Origin: Xestospongia bergquistia
Taxonomy: Eukaryota; Porifera; Demospongiae; Haplosclerida; Petrosiidae
Reading direction: 5' to 3'
Assembly: GCA_963965975.1 (NCBI GenBank)
Contig: OZ014415.1
Span: 6,329,001 to 6,393,000 of the forward strand
DNA length: 64,000 bases
Made by a program: the position numbers and the translations under genes. Under the pieces are notes generated by a model. The model was given only the letters and a program-made list of their open reading frames with translations, ran no database searches and was not told the origin of the DNA. How positions within the stretch are numbered: position 1 is the first letter of the stretch; the number at the start of each line of letters is the position of its first letter. Of this stretch, positions 45,166 through 58,100 are shown piece by piece.

Positions 45166-45487
45166 AAATCAAGCATTGTATCATAGCTTAACTAAATAAG
45201 GTGTGTTCATGTTTGTTCATTAAAATTTGTAAGTTTATCAGGAAGGCACACACTAGATTGTTTGTTATGGCAGAACTGATGTAATTGACTATAATAGTAA
45301 CTAGGTAATTAACAAGTCCAACATTCTACAATGTTTATTTCTTTTGTAGAAAGCTTACTATATACGATTTGTTTCTAGTCTTCTTTACTATTGATTATGT
45401 GAACCTGGGTTAAGACAATTGGCATTATCATAAATAAATTTATCTTCCTATGACTTCACAACTTTTACATGAACACAAGTTTAAAAA

Positions 45488-45744
45488 CTACATTGTAAAA
45501 ATTGATTGATTGATTTAACCAATATATCGTTATACAGGTTATATGTAGCAAGCTTATGTGATGTAAAGTAAATATAATTCTGTTTTGATCATCAATAAAG
45601 TACCGTTTATGTAGCTATATAAACAGTAGTATGGTTGTAATGAAAACAGAGTTACATTTACTTTTTACATCATACCAAGTTTCCTACATGTAACCTGTAT
45701 AACAATATATTAGTTAAATCAATCAATCAATTTTTACAATGTAG
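45488..45744. mobile_element. MITE, related to the one in gene 2
   Basis: Very long terminal inverted repeats (about 50 bases) start ctacattgtaaaaattgatt and end with the complement. The internal sequence holds cagtttatgtagctat-like words also found in the element at 31341. It is about 257 bp, with no coding frame. Confidence 0.85.
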
Positions 45745-45772
45745 TGAGTGATTAATGTTTAGTCCTTCTTAC

Positions 45773-45871
45773 CTCCTTTCCATGCTTCTTTTTATATAAT
45801 AGATCCCCGTCTTTGGCAATTATCTTCTCTGTTTTTCTCCTGATGCTTCTTTTTTCATTCCTTAGAGTCAT
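45773..45871 (-). other. Possible transposon exon remnant (integrase zinc-binding-like)
   Basis: A 33-codon frame from ATG (45871) ends exactly at a gtaag donor. It reads R-R-K-T-E-K-I-I-A-K-D-G-D-L-L-Y followed by K-K-K-H-G-K-E. The D-G-x-L-Y-x-K pattern recalls the H2C2 region before retroelement or Ginger-type integrases. Too short to be sure. Confidence 0.22.
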
Positions 45872-47333
45872 CTAGATATACCTTATCTTTTGCACATCTA
45901 AAAACATGCATAAGCAAGATTAAGTTTTCAGGAACAACAACCATCTTAACAACCAAACTGTTATAACTGAAGTGTCAAGATATGGAATGGCATGCCCACT
46001 TAATAATTGCTGAAACCATGTGTTAGTGTTAACTGAAACTATGGTCTTAACATAGTTACATAGTTTCTGTTCACACACATGTTGGAACTGCTAAAGCATC
46101 TTTGTGTCTTTCATTTTGCAGTAGGAAACAACCATGACAAAGGGAGATGTGTTGTAGCAGCTATACATGGTCGAAGAAGACCATATGTTGCACTGCACAA
46201 TGTTACTTATAGTGTGACACAACAAACTGGCTACTTTGTCTGTAACTGACTTCTAAATCTATTCAAGTTATTAATAGTAAGAATTAGTGTTATATTGTCC
46301 TGTACTTTAGATGAGTTAATGTTAAATTCTCTATTATTATCAACAGATTCTTCTGTTACTGATATAAGTCAAGTAAAATGTCTGAAGACTGGGATGAAGA
46401 TGACAATGGACCAACTACTATGACTACCTTGACTCCAGCAAGTTCTATATATCAAGTGTACATGTTACCAGTATATCATAGTAATGTCATATGTTAATTC
46501 TATTATCACCACCTGGACCACATTAATGTTATAAATGAGATTTGAATTATATATACTATTACAATTATAATTCCATTAATTATTATTATTATTGTTGTAT
46601 TGTACTAATAATACAATAGTAAGTACACTTGTGTCATGTTAGATTACTAGTCATAACAGATACATAATGATAAGATACATACCAATGAATTATAATACTA
46701 CTGTGTGTATACTCCTTTATAGATGAGTGAGAGAGAGAGAAATGTAACTAATTGGTAGTCAAAACTAGAGTGTACAAATAATTAAAACTCAACTAATCAA
46801 CTTTTGTATTATTAGAGTTTTAAGTTACCAATTATTGATATACTTGAAACAAATCTTTATTTGGTAGAGGGTAGTGTGATCTATGGTATGATATGGAAAG
46901 AAATTTGCAGAGAGCTTATATCACTTTAATATTATCTATAGACATCACTGTATGTAACCTGCTATTATATCCTTCATATCATCATTACAGATGTATCTAT
47001 GACTTGTTTTCATTAAATAGAAAATCTTTGTAACAAAAAAGATACATATAAATCAACAGAACACAATAACATAATCCTGTATGACCTTTTTTAACTGGTA
47101 AATCACTCTACATATGTCAAGGGATGCCATATAGCAGGCAGTAATTTCGAATGAGCTTAAAAAGTTTGCTAGGCTCTTTTCTTGGATGACATATATAGGA
47201 TTATCAAATTACTTGTAAAATTACCGTAGGTAATATCACCTAGTTTAAAACGCAAACACCGTTACACAAATTAGATCAACGTATTTTAAATATGCATAGT
47301 TAATTAGAGGCGTAACCATCTCTTTTCCAACTG

Positions 47334-50300
47334 ATGGCTAATTTTTTAAAAAGACTAGCAGGTATAGGTAGGACTCCTGAAACCCCTTCAGGTATGTAAA
47401 TGTTACTAGATATCATGTACTACCTTAATTAGTAGTAGTACAATATCTACACTTGTAGATATTATGTAGTCTCACTAACTAGACCCTCTTTCTCTGCAGT
47501 GAGTGTCTAACTAGTGAGACTAGTATAATGTATGGACTACATGTATCATAATATATAGTAGAAGATGAGGGTTAGGTTTGTGAAGTATATGTCAAGTATA
47601 TAATTAGTATAGTCTTTGTACAAGTCTTGTAGTAGATGTGATGACATACTGTAGGTATATTACCTTATACTGTAACCTGATCTCAAGATATGGTACATAT
47701 CATTCTCTACAGGACAATACAAACTTGATGTAAGAGTCTTTCATCACACTCAAGTGATTGGTAATGCTCTGTACTTGTGGGGTGGGGAGTCAGATGATTT
47801 GCCTGATGTACATAATAGTGAGGAGAAGAAGAGAGTAACTTCACATATCCAAGTATTTGATATTACTACTGGTAAATGGAATAATCAGTCTACAAGAGGT
47901 ACTCCTCCACTAGGAGTAGATGGCTATTTATGTACAACAGTCGATGACAAGATTTATTATTTCGGCGGATATTGTGGACATGATGATTGCTTCCATAACA
48001 GTCTCCATGAGTTTAATATTTCTACCCTCACCTGGATCCAACTACAACCTACTGATGACAGAATAGCAGTGATGAGGAGATCTAGTGGTGGTATGATATC
48101 AAGTAAGGAAGCAGGACAACATTGTCTTCTGCTTATTGGCGGAATTGGACCCCCACCCTTTATGCGTTTACCACAAGCTCAATATTGTCACTTATTATCA
48201 GTTATTAGTAGAGTATCTACTAATGAACATAATATATATGACCTGACAACAGGTAATAACATTAATATATCATATTATAATATCAGATATCACTTATTAC
48301 AGTCAATGTTACTACATGTAATTATTGTATCATTTCATACATTTAGGTGTCATGTTTTTTAGTAAAATAATTCACTATTACCAGATATTGGCTGGATGTA
48401 TTTCGTTTGTTTTCCTTTAGGTCAATGGATCATACCTGATATTATTGGACAGTGTATGCCACCTAATGAAAATTTTGTTATGGAAGCAGTAAACAATACA
48501 AGAGCAATCATCTTTGGTGGTTGTGTTAAAGGCACAGATTATAATGCACTCTATATACTGGATATCATCAACCATACAGTGGTAAGTTATATTATCATTC
48601 ATACACTGACTGATAACATGTTATATAATGAGTATTAGTTGAGTTCATTTGTCTATCTAGCACTGGCAGACTATAGATAAACCTGACCTAGAAGTACAAT
48701 GGCCAAAGGAAAGAGGAAACCATGCTTCAAGTATTATCACTGGATCAATATCACCTATGCTTGTGATGATAGGTGGACTAGATGAGACAAACAAAGCAAT
48801 AAATGACTGTTGGATATTGGATATTAATGAGAAGTCATGGACAAAGGTATATTATGTACTATCATTATATTCAGTTTATGATATAGCATATATCTTATGT
48901 AGATGTTTTTCAGAGTAATAGTTTGAGAATTTAAAAAAAAATTGAGACTAAATATGTAAATTACAATAAGACTCATACATAATTCATATATTTTTATTAT
49001 CTAATATTATTTTCTATTATAACATATTCCAGTAATAATAAGTGTAAGATTTCATATGTAGTAATTGTTAAAGTGGGTAACCAATACTTAAGCTTATCAT
49101 GTTAACAAAATATCATGTTAACGTAAGTACTATCTACACTACCTGGGATCTTTTACTATATGTCCTTGTTATTTTATCAATTGGTGTCATGTCATTACTG
49201 CAGATTAATCTACCTGACTCTGTCACTGAGAGATATGGTCACTCTCTATCAACGTTTATCATGGGACCACATTGTGTGTGGTTAATAGTTGTAGGAGGTC
49301 AAGTAAAGATCGATAAAGTAGCCGTCACAGATGATAATATAACAATGTTGATAGAATTAGGTAAGTATATAATTACACAGACAAAACACATCAACATTAC
49401 TAACATTGTGTATATATATTTATTGACTACATGTGTAGTATTGTTTATATGTTTTAGTTATTATTACATGTACATCATGTAAGTATAGGTAATGTTACAT
49501 GTAGTATATAATACATGTACTATTATATAACAGGTGACCTTGTTATGTACTACATAGTATAGTCTTATTACTATCATATATGTTATACTACTAGTACTGC
49601 ATTGTATACTGACATTAGTACTGTTGTGTTCTCTCATATAGTCCTCAATGATGATCAATGGTCAGTAGGGTTTGTACTAGACTCTAATGATCTGACCTCA
49701 ACTGATGACTACCAACAAAGAGTACTAAAACGACTTACAGAAGGAAGGAGAGAATGGATAGAGGAAGGAGAGAAACAAAATGTAAAACAAGAAAACAAGG
49801 AGTTTCAATCTATCATTGAGTCTCTTCAAGATGAGTTAAAGGAGACTAGAGACCATTATCACAAACAACTACAGCAAAGACAGCAAGCTCAACATCAGTT
49901 ACAACAGTCTCAAGATGAGATACAACAGACAAAAGATCAATATCAACGACAACTACAACAGAAACAACAATGGGTACAAGAATTAGAACATCAATTACAA
50001 GAATCTCAAGATGAGATACAACAGACGAAAGATCAATATCAACAACAACTACAACAGAAACAACAATGGGTACAAGAATTAGAACATCAATTACAAGAAT
50101 CTCAAGATGAGATACAAAAGACAAGACAATCTCGAGATCAATATCAACAAAGTAATCTTAGTCTTCTACAGAAACTTCAGCAAACAGAACAAGCTCAGCA
50201 AGATGTTGAGCAACAGTTAGAAAAGCTTTGTTCTCAACAGGTTCAACCTCATTGGGTTGTGGGTAGAGAGGAGGTGATCATGACACAGGAGGCCTTAGGT

Positions 50301-51014
50301 AAAGGATCATATGGCAAAGTTAAAGTGGCTGTCTTTCGAGGTCTAAGAGTAGCTGCCAAGACTCTTCACAAAATCATCATTGCAGAATACACCAGGGATC
50401 TCTTTTCCAGAGAAATGGACATTGCTTCTAAAGTGCGTCATCCTAATCTTGTTCAATTTATTGGGGCTACTACAGTGGGCACACCCATCATCCTCATGGA
50501 GCTCGTGGCCACAAGTCTTTACAATGAGCTCCAGAAGAAAACCATGACACAATCTCAAATACTTTGTATAAGTTGTGATGTTGCTTCAGCTCTTAACTAC
50601 CTCCATTTATGGAAACCAGACCCTATTATCCATCGAGATATTAGTAGCCCTAATGTCCTGTTAGAACCATCAGTAGGTGATAGCTTTAAAGCTAAAGTAA
50701 CTGATTATGGAGCAGCTAACCTTCAACAACTAGCCAAGACAGATATGCCAGGAAACCCAGCCTATGCTTCCCCAGAGTCTCGCTACCCAGATGATCACAG
50801 TCCAGCAATGGATGTCTACAGCTACTCTGTCCTCCTGATGGAGATGATTCTGTGTTGTCCACCTGCTATGACTGTTGCAAAGAGAGAAGAACAAGCTAGT
50901 CATGTATCATGGCCTCCTATGTCCTCTCTCATTCAGAGATGTCTCAACCGAGATCGTCATTGTCGTCCAACTATGACCCAGATCTTAGATCAACTCAAAG
51001 AACTAAATGTATAA
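47334..51014 (+). CDS. Kelch / coiled-coil / TKL-like kinase, gene 4 (class B)
   Basis: Exons are 47334-47391, 47713-48252, 48421-48581, 48661-48846, 49204-49360 and 49642-51014, for 824 aa. The start (M-A-N-F-L-K-R-L, A-G-I-G-R-T-P-E-T-P-S) and kelch exons are of class B, with the fourth GG motif in G-G-C-V-K. The last exon, however, is closer to class A: two full 32-residue coiled-coil units, G-K-G-S-Y-G-K-V and Q-S-R-D-Q-Y. The gene is therefore a mosaic. N-lobe differences from all others include T-L-H-K-I-I-I-A-E-Y and M-E-L-V-A-T. H-R-D, Asn, D-Y-G and S-P-E are kept. Intron 5 is short and lacks the inverted-repeat element of class A. Probably cytosolic, role unknown. Confidence 0.87.
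47469..47520 (+). promoter_or_regulatory. Intron-1 hairpin with candidate poison micro-exon (gene 4)
   Basis: Micro-exon candidate 47500-47513 (V-S-V, stop) after tttctctgcag. Arms are identical to those of gene 3. Confidence 0.4.
49908..50125 (+). repeat. 96-bp coiled-coil coding repeat, two units plus part (gene 4)
   Basis: Units start at 49908, 50004 and 50100 with exact 96-base spacing. Confidence 0.9.
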
Positions 51015-52098
51015 TGAAATAGAACTGAACTAACTTTGTGTGATATATTTTGTAGTTATTAAGATTTATATACTTTGTTCTTTTTTAGTTAAGAGTTACA
51101 CTGTTAAAATATAAGTATTTAGTTTGCAGCTGATTAAATTAATTATTATTTGTTATAATTAGAATAATATACACCTGCTGCATACCATGCTTGCCTCTGA
51201 CCATTGATTTGGTCTCTGAACGTCAACTCCCATTATGTTTACTCTTGCAATATCAGGTATCAAAATGCCCAAAAATTGCAGTTACTAGTTATAAAGAATT
51301 ACATTAGAACACTACACAACTGTATATATAATAGCTTAAAGTCCAACAATATATATTATAGCATTGATGTAGTTGCTCAGAGATAACTTCCATTTTTTCC
51401 TTAAGTCTCGGCAATCTTGTGTCTATTCTACTAATTCTACAGAGAAGGTACTTTGGTTTACCAATCAAGGCCAATCTCAGAGTGTAGTTAAGAACAGTCA
51501 TCAGTGAGTTTGCAAGTCAACTATTATTTAATTTTGATCATCTTATATCTAAAACTTTATAATATACACACACTCTCTCTCTTATCTGACATATCTGTCA
51601 CTTGTCATTGTCACCTGTCATTTATGAGAGAGTGTATACACACAGTACTACTATAACACCTTATCATTGTACATCAGTTATGATTGATAATCCAATTAGA
51701 CAGTAGTAATTTACATGTACAACTAATATAAACACATCGATGTAGTCACCTTCCATTATAGAGATGACATCCATTTATCTTTATTACAACAAGAAGGGTG
51801 ACCTAGTGAGACAACTGACAACACCTAATTAGCCTCTACAACAAATATTTGCAGTATACCTTATTTAAATGTGTTAATATTAAGACATATATTGTAACTA
51901 TTATAAACATGTTTGTAAGGTTATTATTTTAATATGAATTATTCCAGGCCCAATTGACCAAAACAATAACACAGTTAGTCACTAATCAAGTGCTATTATA
52001 TTTTTCAATTAAAAAAACTTTATTACTGAAATCTTAAATCTACAATTTTGTGTTTGCATATGCCAATCAATGAGCCCCACCCATAACTATGAACTAAT
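51015..52098. other. Spacer and class A flank upstream of the kelch-kinase pseudogene
   Basis: Kinase 3' flank, the actctctctcttatctgac block, a mutated version of the short M-D-D-L frame (ATG lost, near 51793), and the class A word gagccccacccataactatg just before 52098. No gene. Confidence 0.5.
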
Positions 52099-53980
52099 CA
52101 TGTCTGATTAGGCTAAGAGGTAGAGGTAGAACTACTAAAGTTCCTTCAGGTAATGTTACTAGATATCATGTATTACCATATTTATAGTAGTAGTACAGTA
52201 TGTGTAGTCTCACTAACCAGACTTTTTTCTTTACAGCAACTTTCTGACTAGTTAGACTAGTATGATGTATGGACTACATGTATCGTAATATATAGTAGAA
52301 GATGAGGGTTAGGTTTGTAAAGTATATATCAAGCATATAATTAGTATAGCCTTTGTACAAGTTTTGTAGTAGATGTGATCACATACTGTAGGTATATTAC
52401 CTTATACTGTAACCCGATCTCAAGATATGGTACATATCATTCTCTATAGGACAATACAAACTTGATGAAAGAGATTTTCATCACACTCAAGTGATTGGTG
52501 ATGCACCGTACTTGTGGGGTGGGTACTAAAATGATTTACCTCATCTATATAACAGTGAGTAGGAGAGTAACTTCACAGGTCCAAGTATTTGATATACTAC
52601 TGGTAAATGAATAACCTGTCTATGAGAGGTGGTCCTCCACTAAGAGTGACTAATTATTACTGAACAACAATCAAGGACCAAATTTATTATTTGGATGGGT
52701 GTTGTGGACATGATGATTGCTTCCATAACAGTCTTCACGAGTTAAATATTTCTACCTTCACTGGGACCCAACTACAATCTACCAATGACAACATAACAGT
52801 GATGAAGTGAAACTTTGGTTGTATGATCTCAAGTGAACTAGATGGGCAATATTGTCTTTTAATTATTGGAGGCTATGGTGTCTCAACCTATGCACAACTG
52901 CCACAAACCTAATACATTCAGTCACCCATTGGCAGATTATGCAGTAAAGAACATAATCTATATGACCTGACAACAGAAAAAAATATCATATTATACATTC
53001 GCATAACATTCATGACAATCTACACTACAGTATGATATTATAGTGAGCATCATCAATTATAAACTAAGTACATGGAAATATTTTCTACATGTATCATGAA
53101 GATTTGCATGTTATAGTTATAATTCAGTAATGCCATGTTTTATGAATAATACTCAGTCATTGTTACCAGATAGCTTTAAATATATGTGTTTTGTTTTACG
53201 TCAATGGATAATACCTGAGATCACCGGACAGCGTATGCCATCTAATTGTCTCTTTGGTATGGAGAGTATTAATAATATAAGAACAGTCATCTTTGGTGCA
53301 TGTGGTGTAGGTATAGTTGAAGGAAAAGCATCTAATACTTTATATTAATAATAATGATTACAAAACAATGAAGGATTGCTGGATACTAGATGATAGCATA
53401 CATCTTATGATATTTGGAATAATTTCTTGAGATTTACAAAATAAATATAATTTGACAAATATTGAATAATGCCATTATTTTGTACTAATTTGTTTTAGTG
53501 TTTGTGGAATGATAAGCCTATGATTTTGTTTGAGGCTAAATACAAGTAATTCACAACAAAGCTCTCTTATAGATTTTAATTCCAAGTAGAAATAATTAAA
53601 GCAATGTATGTAGTGCTTTTATTAAGATAATATTTGTTAAATTGAAACGATCAAGTCATTAGACAGCAATACTTTTAACAAGTGCTGTACTACTTGAGAG
53701 TGTGTTATAATAATAGTATAGAAATGCTTTCAATCTTTACTGTTATATTTCTTCATGTAAATATTATAGTTTATCAAATGAATCATGTATATGTAATATC
53801 TCTACATACTTGAGATTGATCTACCTGATTCTGTCACTGAGAGATGTGACCACTCTATAGCAACATTTGTTATGGGACAACACTGTGTATGGTTGATAGC
53901 TGTAAAGGGAGGAGTAAATCCTGGCACACCTGTCACAGACCCCAACATAACAAATTATTAACAATATTGGCAGAAATAGG
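52099..53980 (+). pseudogene. Kelch-kinase pseudogene (class A), kinase exon missing
   Basis: Exon 1 begins ATG TCT GAT and stops at TAG after a deletion. Exon 2 (from about 52450) keeps recognisable kelch sequence (H-H-T-Q-V-I-G-D, Y-L-W-G-G shortened) but has several stops and frameshifts. Exon 3 (about 53201-53340) is open but runs by a deletion straight into the middle of exon 4 sequence. Exon 5 (about 53816-53978) has lost its AG acceptor (now gag after act) and carries an insertion. No coiled coil or kinase follows, so the last exon was lost. Intron 1 still has the hairpin and micro-exon cassette (52237-52250). Confidence 0.88.
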
Positions 53981-55134
53981 TAAATAACACACAATAATAA
54001 ATGTTATTTTGGACTTTGTGTACAAGTTATGTCATAGCATTATTAGATAAACAATTAATGAATAATTTCCTTTGATGTTAATGAGATATCTAATATATAT
54101 CTACCAATACATGTATATAAACATAAGGTATCTCATAGATACCTGATATTATCATTAAAATTAAAGAAAATTGGTCAGGCTTCTGCTGAGTCGTCACTCT
54201 TTGGTTGAACTTGTAGTATAACTGGGCAGGCTTGAGTTCATCTCAGGCTTGTCCTCAGACTACCATGCCCCATGAAGGTGTAGCATCAAAACTAGACTTG
54301 TGTTGGCTTATGGCTCTAAATTGGTTAGACAATACATTGAAGGTTTCTACAGGGCTTTGTCCTCGTGTGTTATTTCCTATAAGAATATTGTCGACCAATT
54401 GCTATATTATTACTTAATAGAAAAATCTTTGATTAAATTCTAAAGCTAAATCTTTGCTTGCATTAACATACAGATGGTATTCAAAACTAGTGTGTTTTAG
54501 CTAAAGCTCACTTAATCAACCAATTACATCCATGCCCTATGAGTAAAAGACAATCTGACGTAGAGTATGGTATAAGAGGAAATTTATAGAAAGCTTACAA
54601 TTGTTAATACTTTCTATTGTAATCTTCATTACAGATATATGTACGTATATATATATATATATATATAAATGACTCATTTGCAATAATGGACCACTTCTGT
54701 CAAAACATTTGTGAATTGATTTGTGAAAAGGGACCATTGTTATAACACCTCAAAAAACAGTTTTGTATACATAGAGTTACCATGAATAGCTATACATATA
54801 TAGCAACTGTATTTATGCAAAACTGTTTTTAAGATGTTTAATAGTGGTCCCCTTTAACGGATTAGGTTTGCCAGAGGTCTCTTATTGTGAATTAGGTCAC
54901 ACACAAACACACACTCATATATCAAGATCAATAATCTAATGACACTACATAAGATAGACTATGACTACATATAACTCTGTCTATAAAAACTATGATATAC
55001 ATCATTTCTAAAATTGTTCTAATATAACATATTGCATGATTGATATATTTGTAGTGTCACTAACCTTTCCTTATATTATACTGTTGATCTATTAATCTAA
55101 CATCATTACATTCCATCTATATTGTTTGTCCATT
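53981..55134. other. Spacer between the kelch-kinase pseudogene and gene 6
   Basis: A decayed inverted-repeat element at about 54073-54170 is followed by a ggtgtagcatcaaaactaga repeat. A TA microsatellite lies at 54645-54667. Then comes DNA without family matches. The immediate upstream of gene 6 is unlike class A or B. Confidence 0.45.
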
Positions 55135-58100
55135 ATGTTACTTCAAGCTCCACCTTTGAGATCTATTGGCCTGGATTTTACTTTACAGCAACAGATGGCT
55201 ACTAAACGGGTTAAAGTCTCTTCAGGTAATGTTACTAGATATCTTATACTAGTAGTAGTACAATATCTACAGTTGTAGGTATTATGTAGTCTCACTAACT
55301 AGACCATCTTTCTCTACAGTGAGTGTCTAACTAGTGAGACTAGTATAATGTATGGACTACATGTATCATAATATATAGTAGAAGATGAGGGTTAGGTTTG
55401 TGAAGTATATGTCAAGTATATAATTAGTATAGTCTTTGTACAAGTCTTGTAGTAGATGTGATAACATACTGTAGGTATATTACTTTATATTGTAACCTGA
55501 TCTCAAGATATGGCACATATCATTCTCTATAGGACAATACAGACTTGGTGTAAGAGTTGAACATAGCACTCAATTGATAGGAGATAACCTTTACCTGTGG
55601 GGTGGGAATGATGTACCCTTAGTGCACAATAATGAAAAGAAGAGAAAACTAACATCACAGATTGTAATATTCAACATTACCTCTGGTATATGGAACTCTA
55701 GACCAACCAGTGGCAATCCCCCTCTAGGTGTGAAAGGGTACTTATGTACTTCAATAAATTACAAAATTTACTATTTCGGTGGTTGGTGTCAACACAATAG
55801 CTGCTATCATAACAGTCTCAATGAATTAGATATTTCTACCCTCACCTGGACCCAACTACAACCTACTGATGACAGTATAACAGTGATGAAGAGAGGCTAT
55901 GGTGGTATTATGTCAAGTGAACAAACAGGACATCATTGTCTTTTACTTATTGGAGGTATCGGACCCCCACCCTCTATCCAATTACCACAAGCTCAATATT
56001 ATCAGTTACCAAATGGCAAAGTGCGTACTAATGAACAAAATATGTATGACCTGACAACAGGTAATAACATTAATATATCATATTATATTATCAGATATCA
56101 CTTATTACAGTCAATGTCACTACATATAATTATTATATGATATATTATTATATTTTCTCTGTACTAGTTATATCAAGTATTAACATTATATAACTGTAGT
56201 ACATATAAATTAAATAATAATATATTAGTTATTCTATTATCATAACATTATATTGTAGTTTATAATAACAGTAATTATTAAAAGTAATTGCAAAGACACT
56301 GAGTTTATAGTGAAACTAGAGCTTCAAAGGAGTAGTATCTATGGACAACTAGAGCTATAGAATGCTAGGCATAGAAGCAAGCACTAGTTCATAAAATTTA
56401 TTGATTATTATATGTATCAGTGGTTATAGAATGTGGTTTAACTTCATTTGTTGTTCTTGAAAGTTTCATACAACATTATATTAAATTTGCTAAGTAAACA
56501 TATATAATATACAATTATATCTATAGACTCCATGTGGTATAAAACAAATTGTAGGACTGCCTGACATGTACTACTAGGTAGTAATTACATTTTACTGATC
56601 ATTGTGTCGTGATGGATTATCTAACTACTATTATGATACAAGTATAATGATGAGTGTGTTCTCCTTTTAGGTCAATGGATCATACCTGAGATTATTGGAC
56701 AATGTATGCCATCTAATGCTAGCTTTGTTATGGAAGCAGTAAACAATACAAGAGCAATCATCTTTGGTGGTGGAGTTGAAGGCAGAGCATCTAATACACT
56801 CTATATATTGGATATCATCAACCATACAGTGGTAAGTTATATTATCATTCATACACTGACTGATAACATGCTATATAATGAGTGTTAGTTGAGTTCATTT
56901 GTCTATCTAGCACTGGCAGACTATAGCTAAACCTGACCTAGTAGTACAGTGGCCAGAGGAAAGAGGAAACCATGCTGCCAGTATTATCACTGGACCAATA
57001 TCACCTACACTAGTAATAATAGGTGGAATGCATAAGGCAAACAAAACAATAAAGGACTGTTGGATACTGGATATTAATAAGAAGTCATGGACAAAGGTAT
57101 GTCATTGATAATATATCATATTACCTCTAATTTATTATACAATGATAGTTACTAAGTTAGTTCATATAACTGTCCATATATTTAGAAGTATAATAAATCA
57201 TATTCATTTACTACTGATATACTATAATATGTTGTTATCTTTATTGTTATCATAATTATTACCATTGTAAAAAATTAAATAGAGATTAAAAAATATACTA
57301 AGTGACTTTAGGCATTGTGGACTTATGTAGGTATGTTCACTTGAAACATAGTTATAACCTAGTGTGTCTCAGTGGTCACTAGGACTTGTGTTTCTATTTA
57401 AATGCTATAGCATGTGCATCTAAATTGTTTTGGTACAATTTAGCTTATCATTGCACTGTTATTCCATGGACCATAAAAATGTCTTTAACAGAGCAAACAT
57501 AGAACATACTAGAGTAAGATACTATATAAAAAGTAATATAAATGAAAATAATATTAAAATTATATTACTTTGTGAGTTAATATTTGTCATGATTTATATC
57601 TCTTTGTAACAAGTTACCAAGTAATTGTCATTTTTGATATCATACCAATAACTATTACTGTAATATAGCTCTCCAATCTGTATACACATATAAATGATGT
57701 AATAATATTTATGTCTCCATATACTACAGATTAATCTACCTGACTCCATCACTGAGAGATGTGTCCACTCTCTATCAACATTTATCATGGGACCACATTG
57801 TGTGTGGTTAATAGTTGTAGGAGGAGCACTACAGTTTCAAGGTGCAGATGTCACAGACCCCAATATAACAATGTTAATTGAACTAGGTAAGTAAGTCATT
57901 ACATACACAATATAGATATTACATTGACTACATGTAACATAATAAACAATGGATATTGTATAGGTTATTAAGGCTGTGTGGTAGAGGTTATTAACATATG
58001 GTAATATATTTAAATTATGACACTCTCCTTTGAATTTTACCTCATAGTACTGTTAGTAGGTGTGGTCAAGGTTGACTTAATATTTATATTATAAGAATTA

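Larger units (their letters stand above)
45166..47333. other. Spacer and class B flank upstream of kelch-kinase gene 4
   Basis: Contains a truncated orphan exon start (about 45350) and a MITE (45488-45744). It also holds a small minus-strand exon-like frame (45773-45871) and two short plus-strand frames. One, at about 46122-46249, follows an acceptor ttttgcag and reads G-R-C-V-V-A-A-I-H-G then Y-V-A-L-H-N-V-T. The other is an ATG frame at 46379 (M-S-E-D-W-D-E-D-D-N-G). I recognise neither. From about 46990 it is class B promoter sequence shared with gene 2. Confidence 0.5.
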
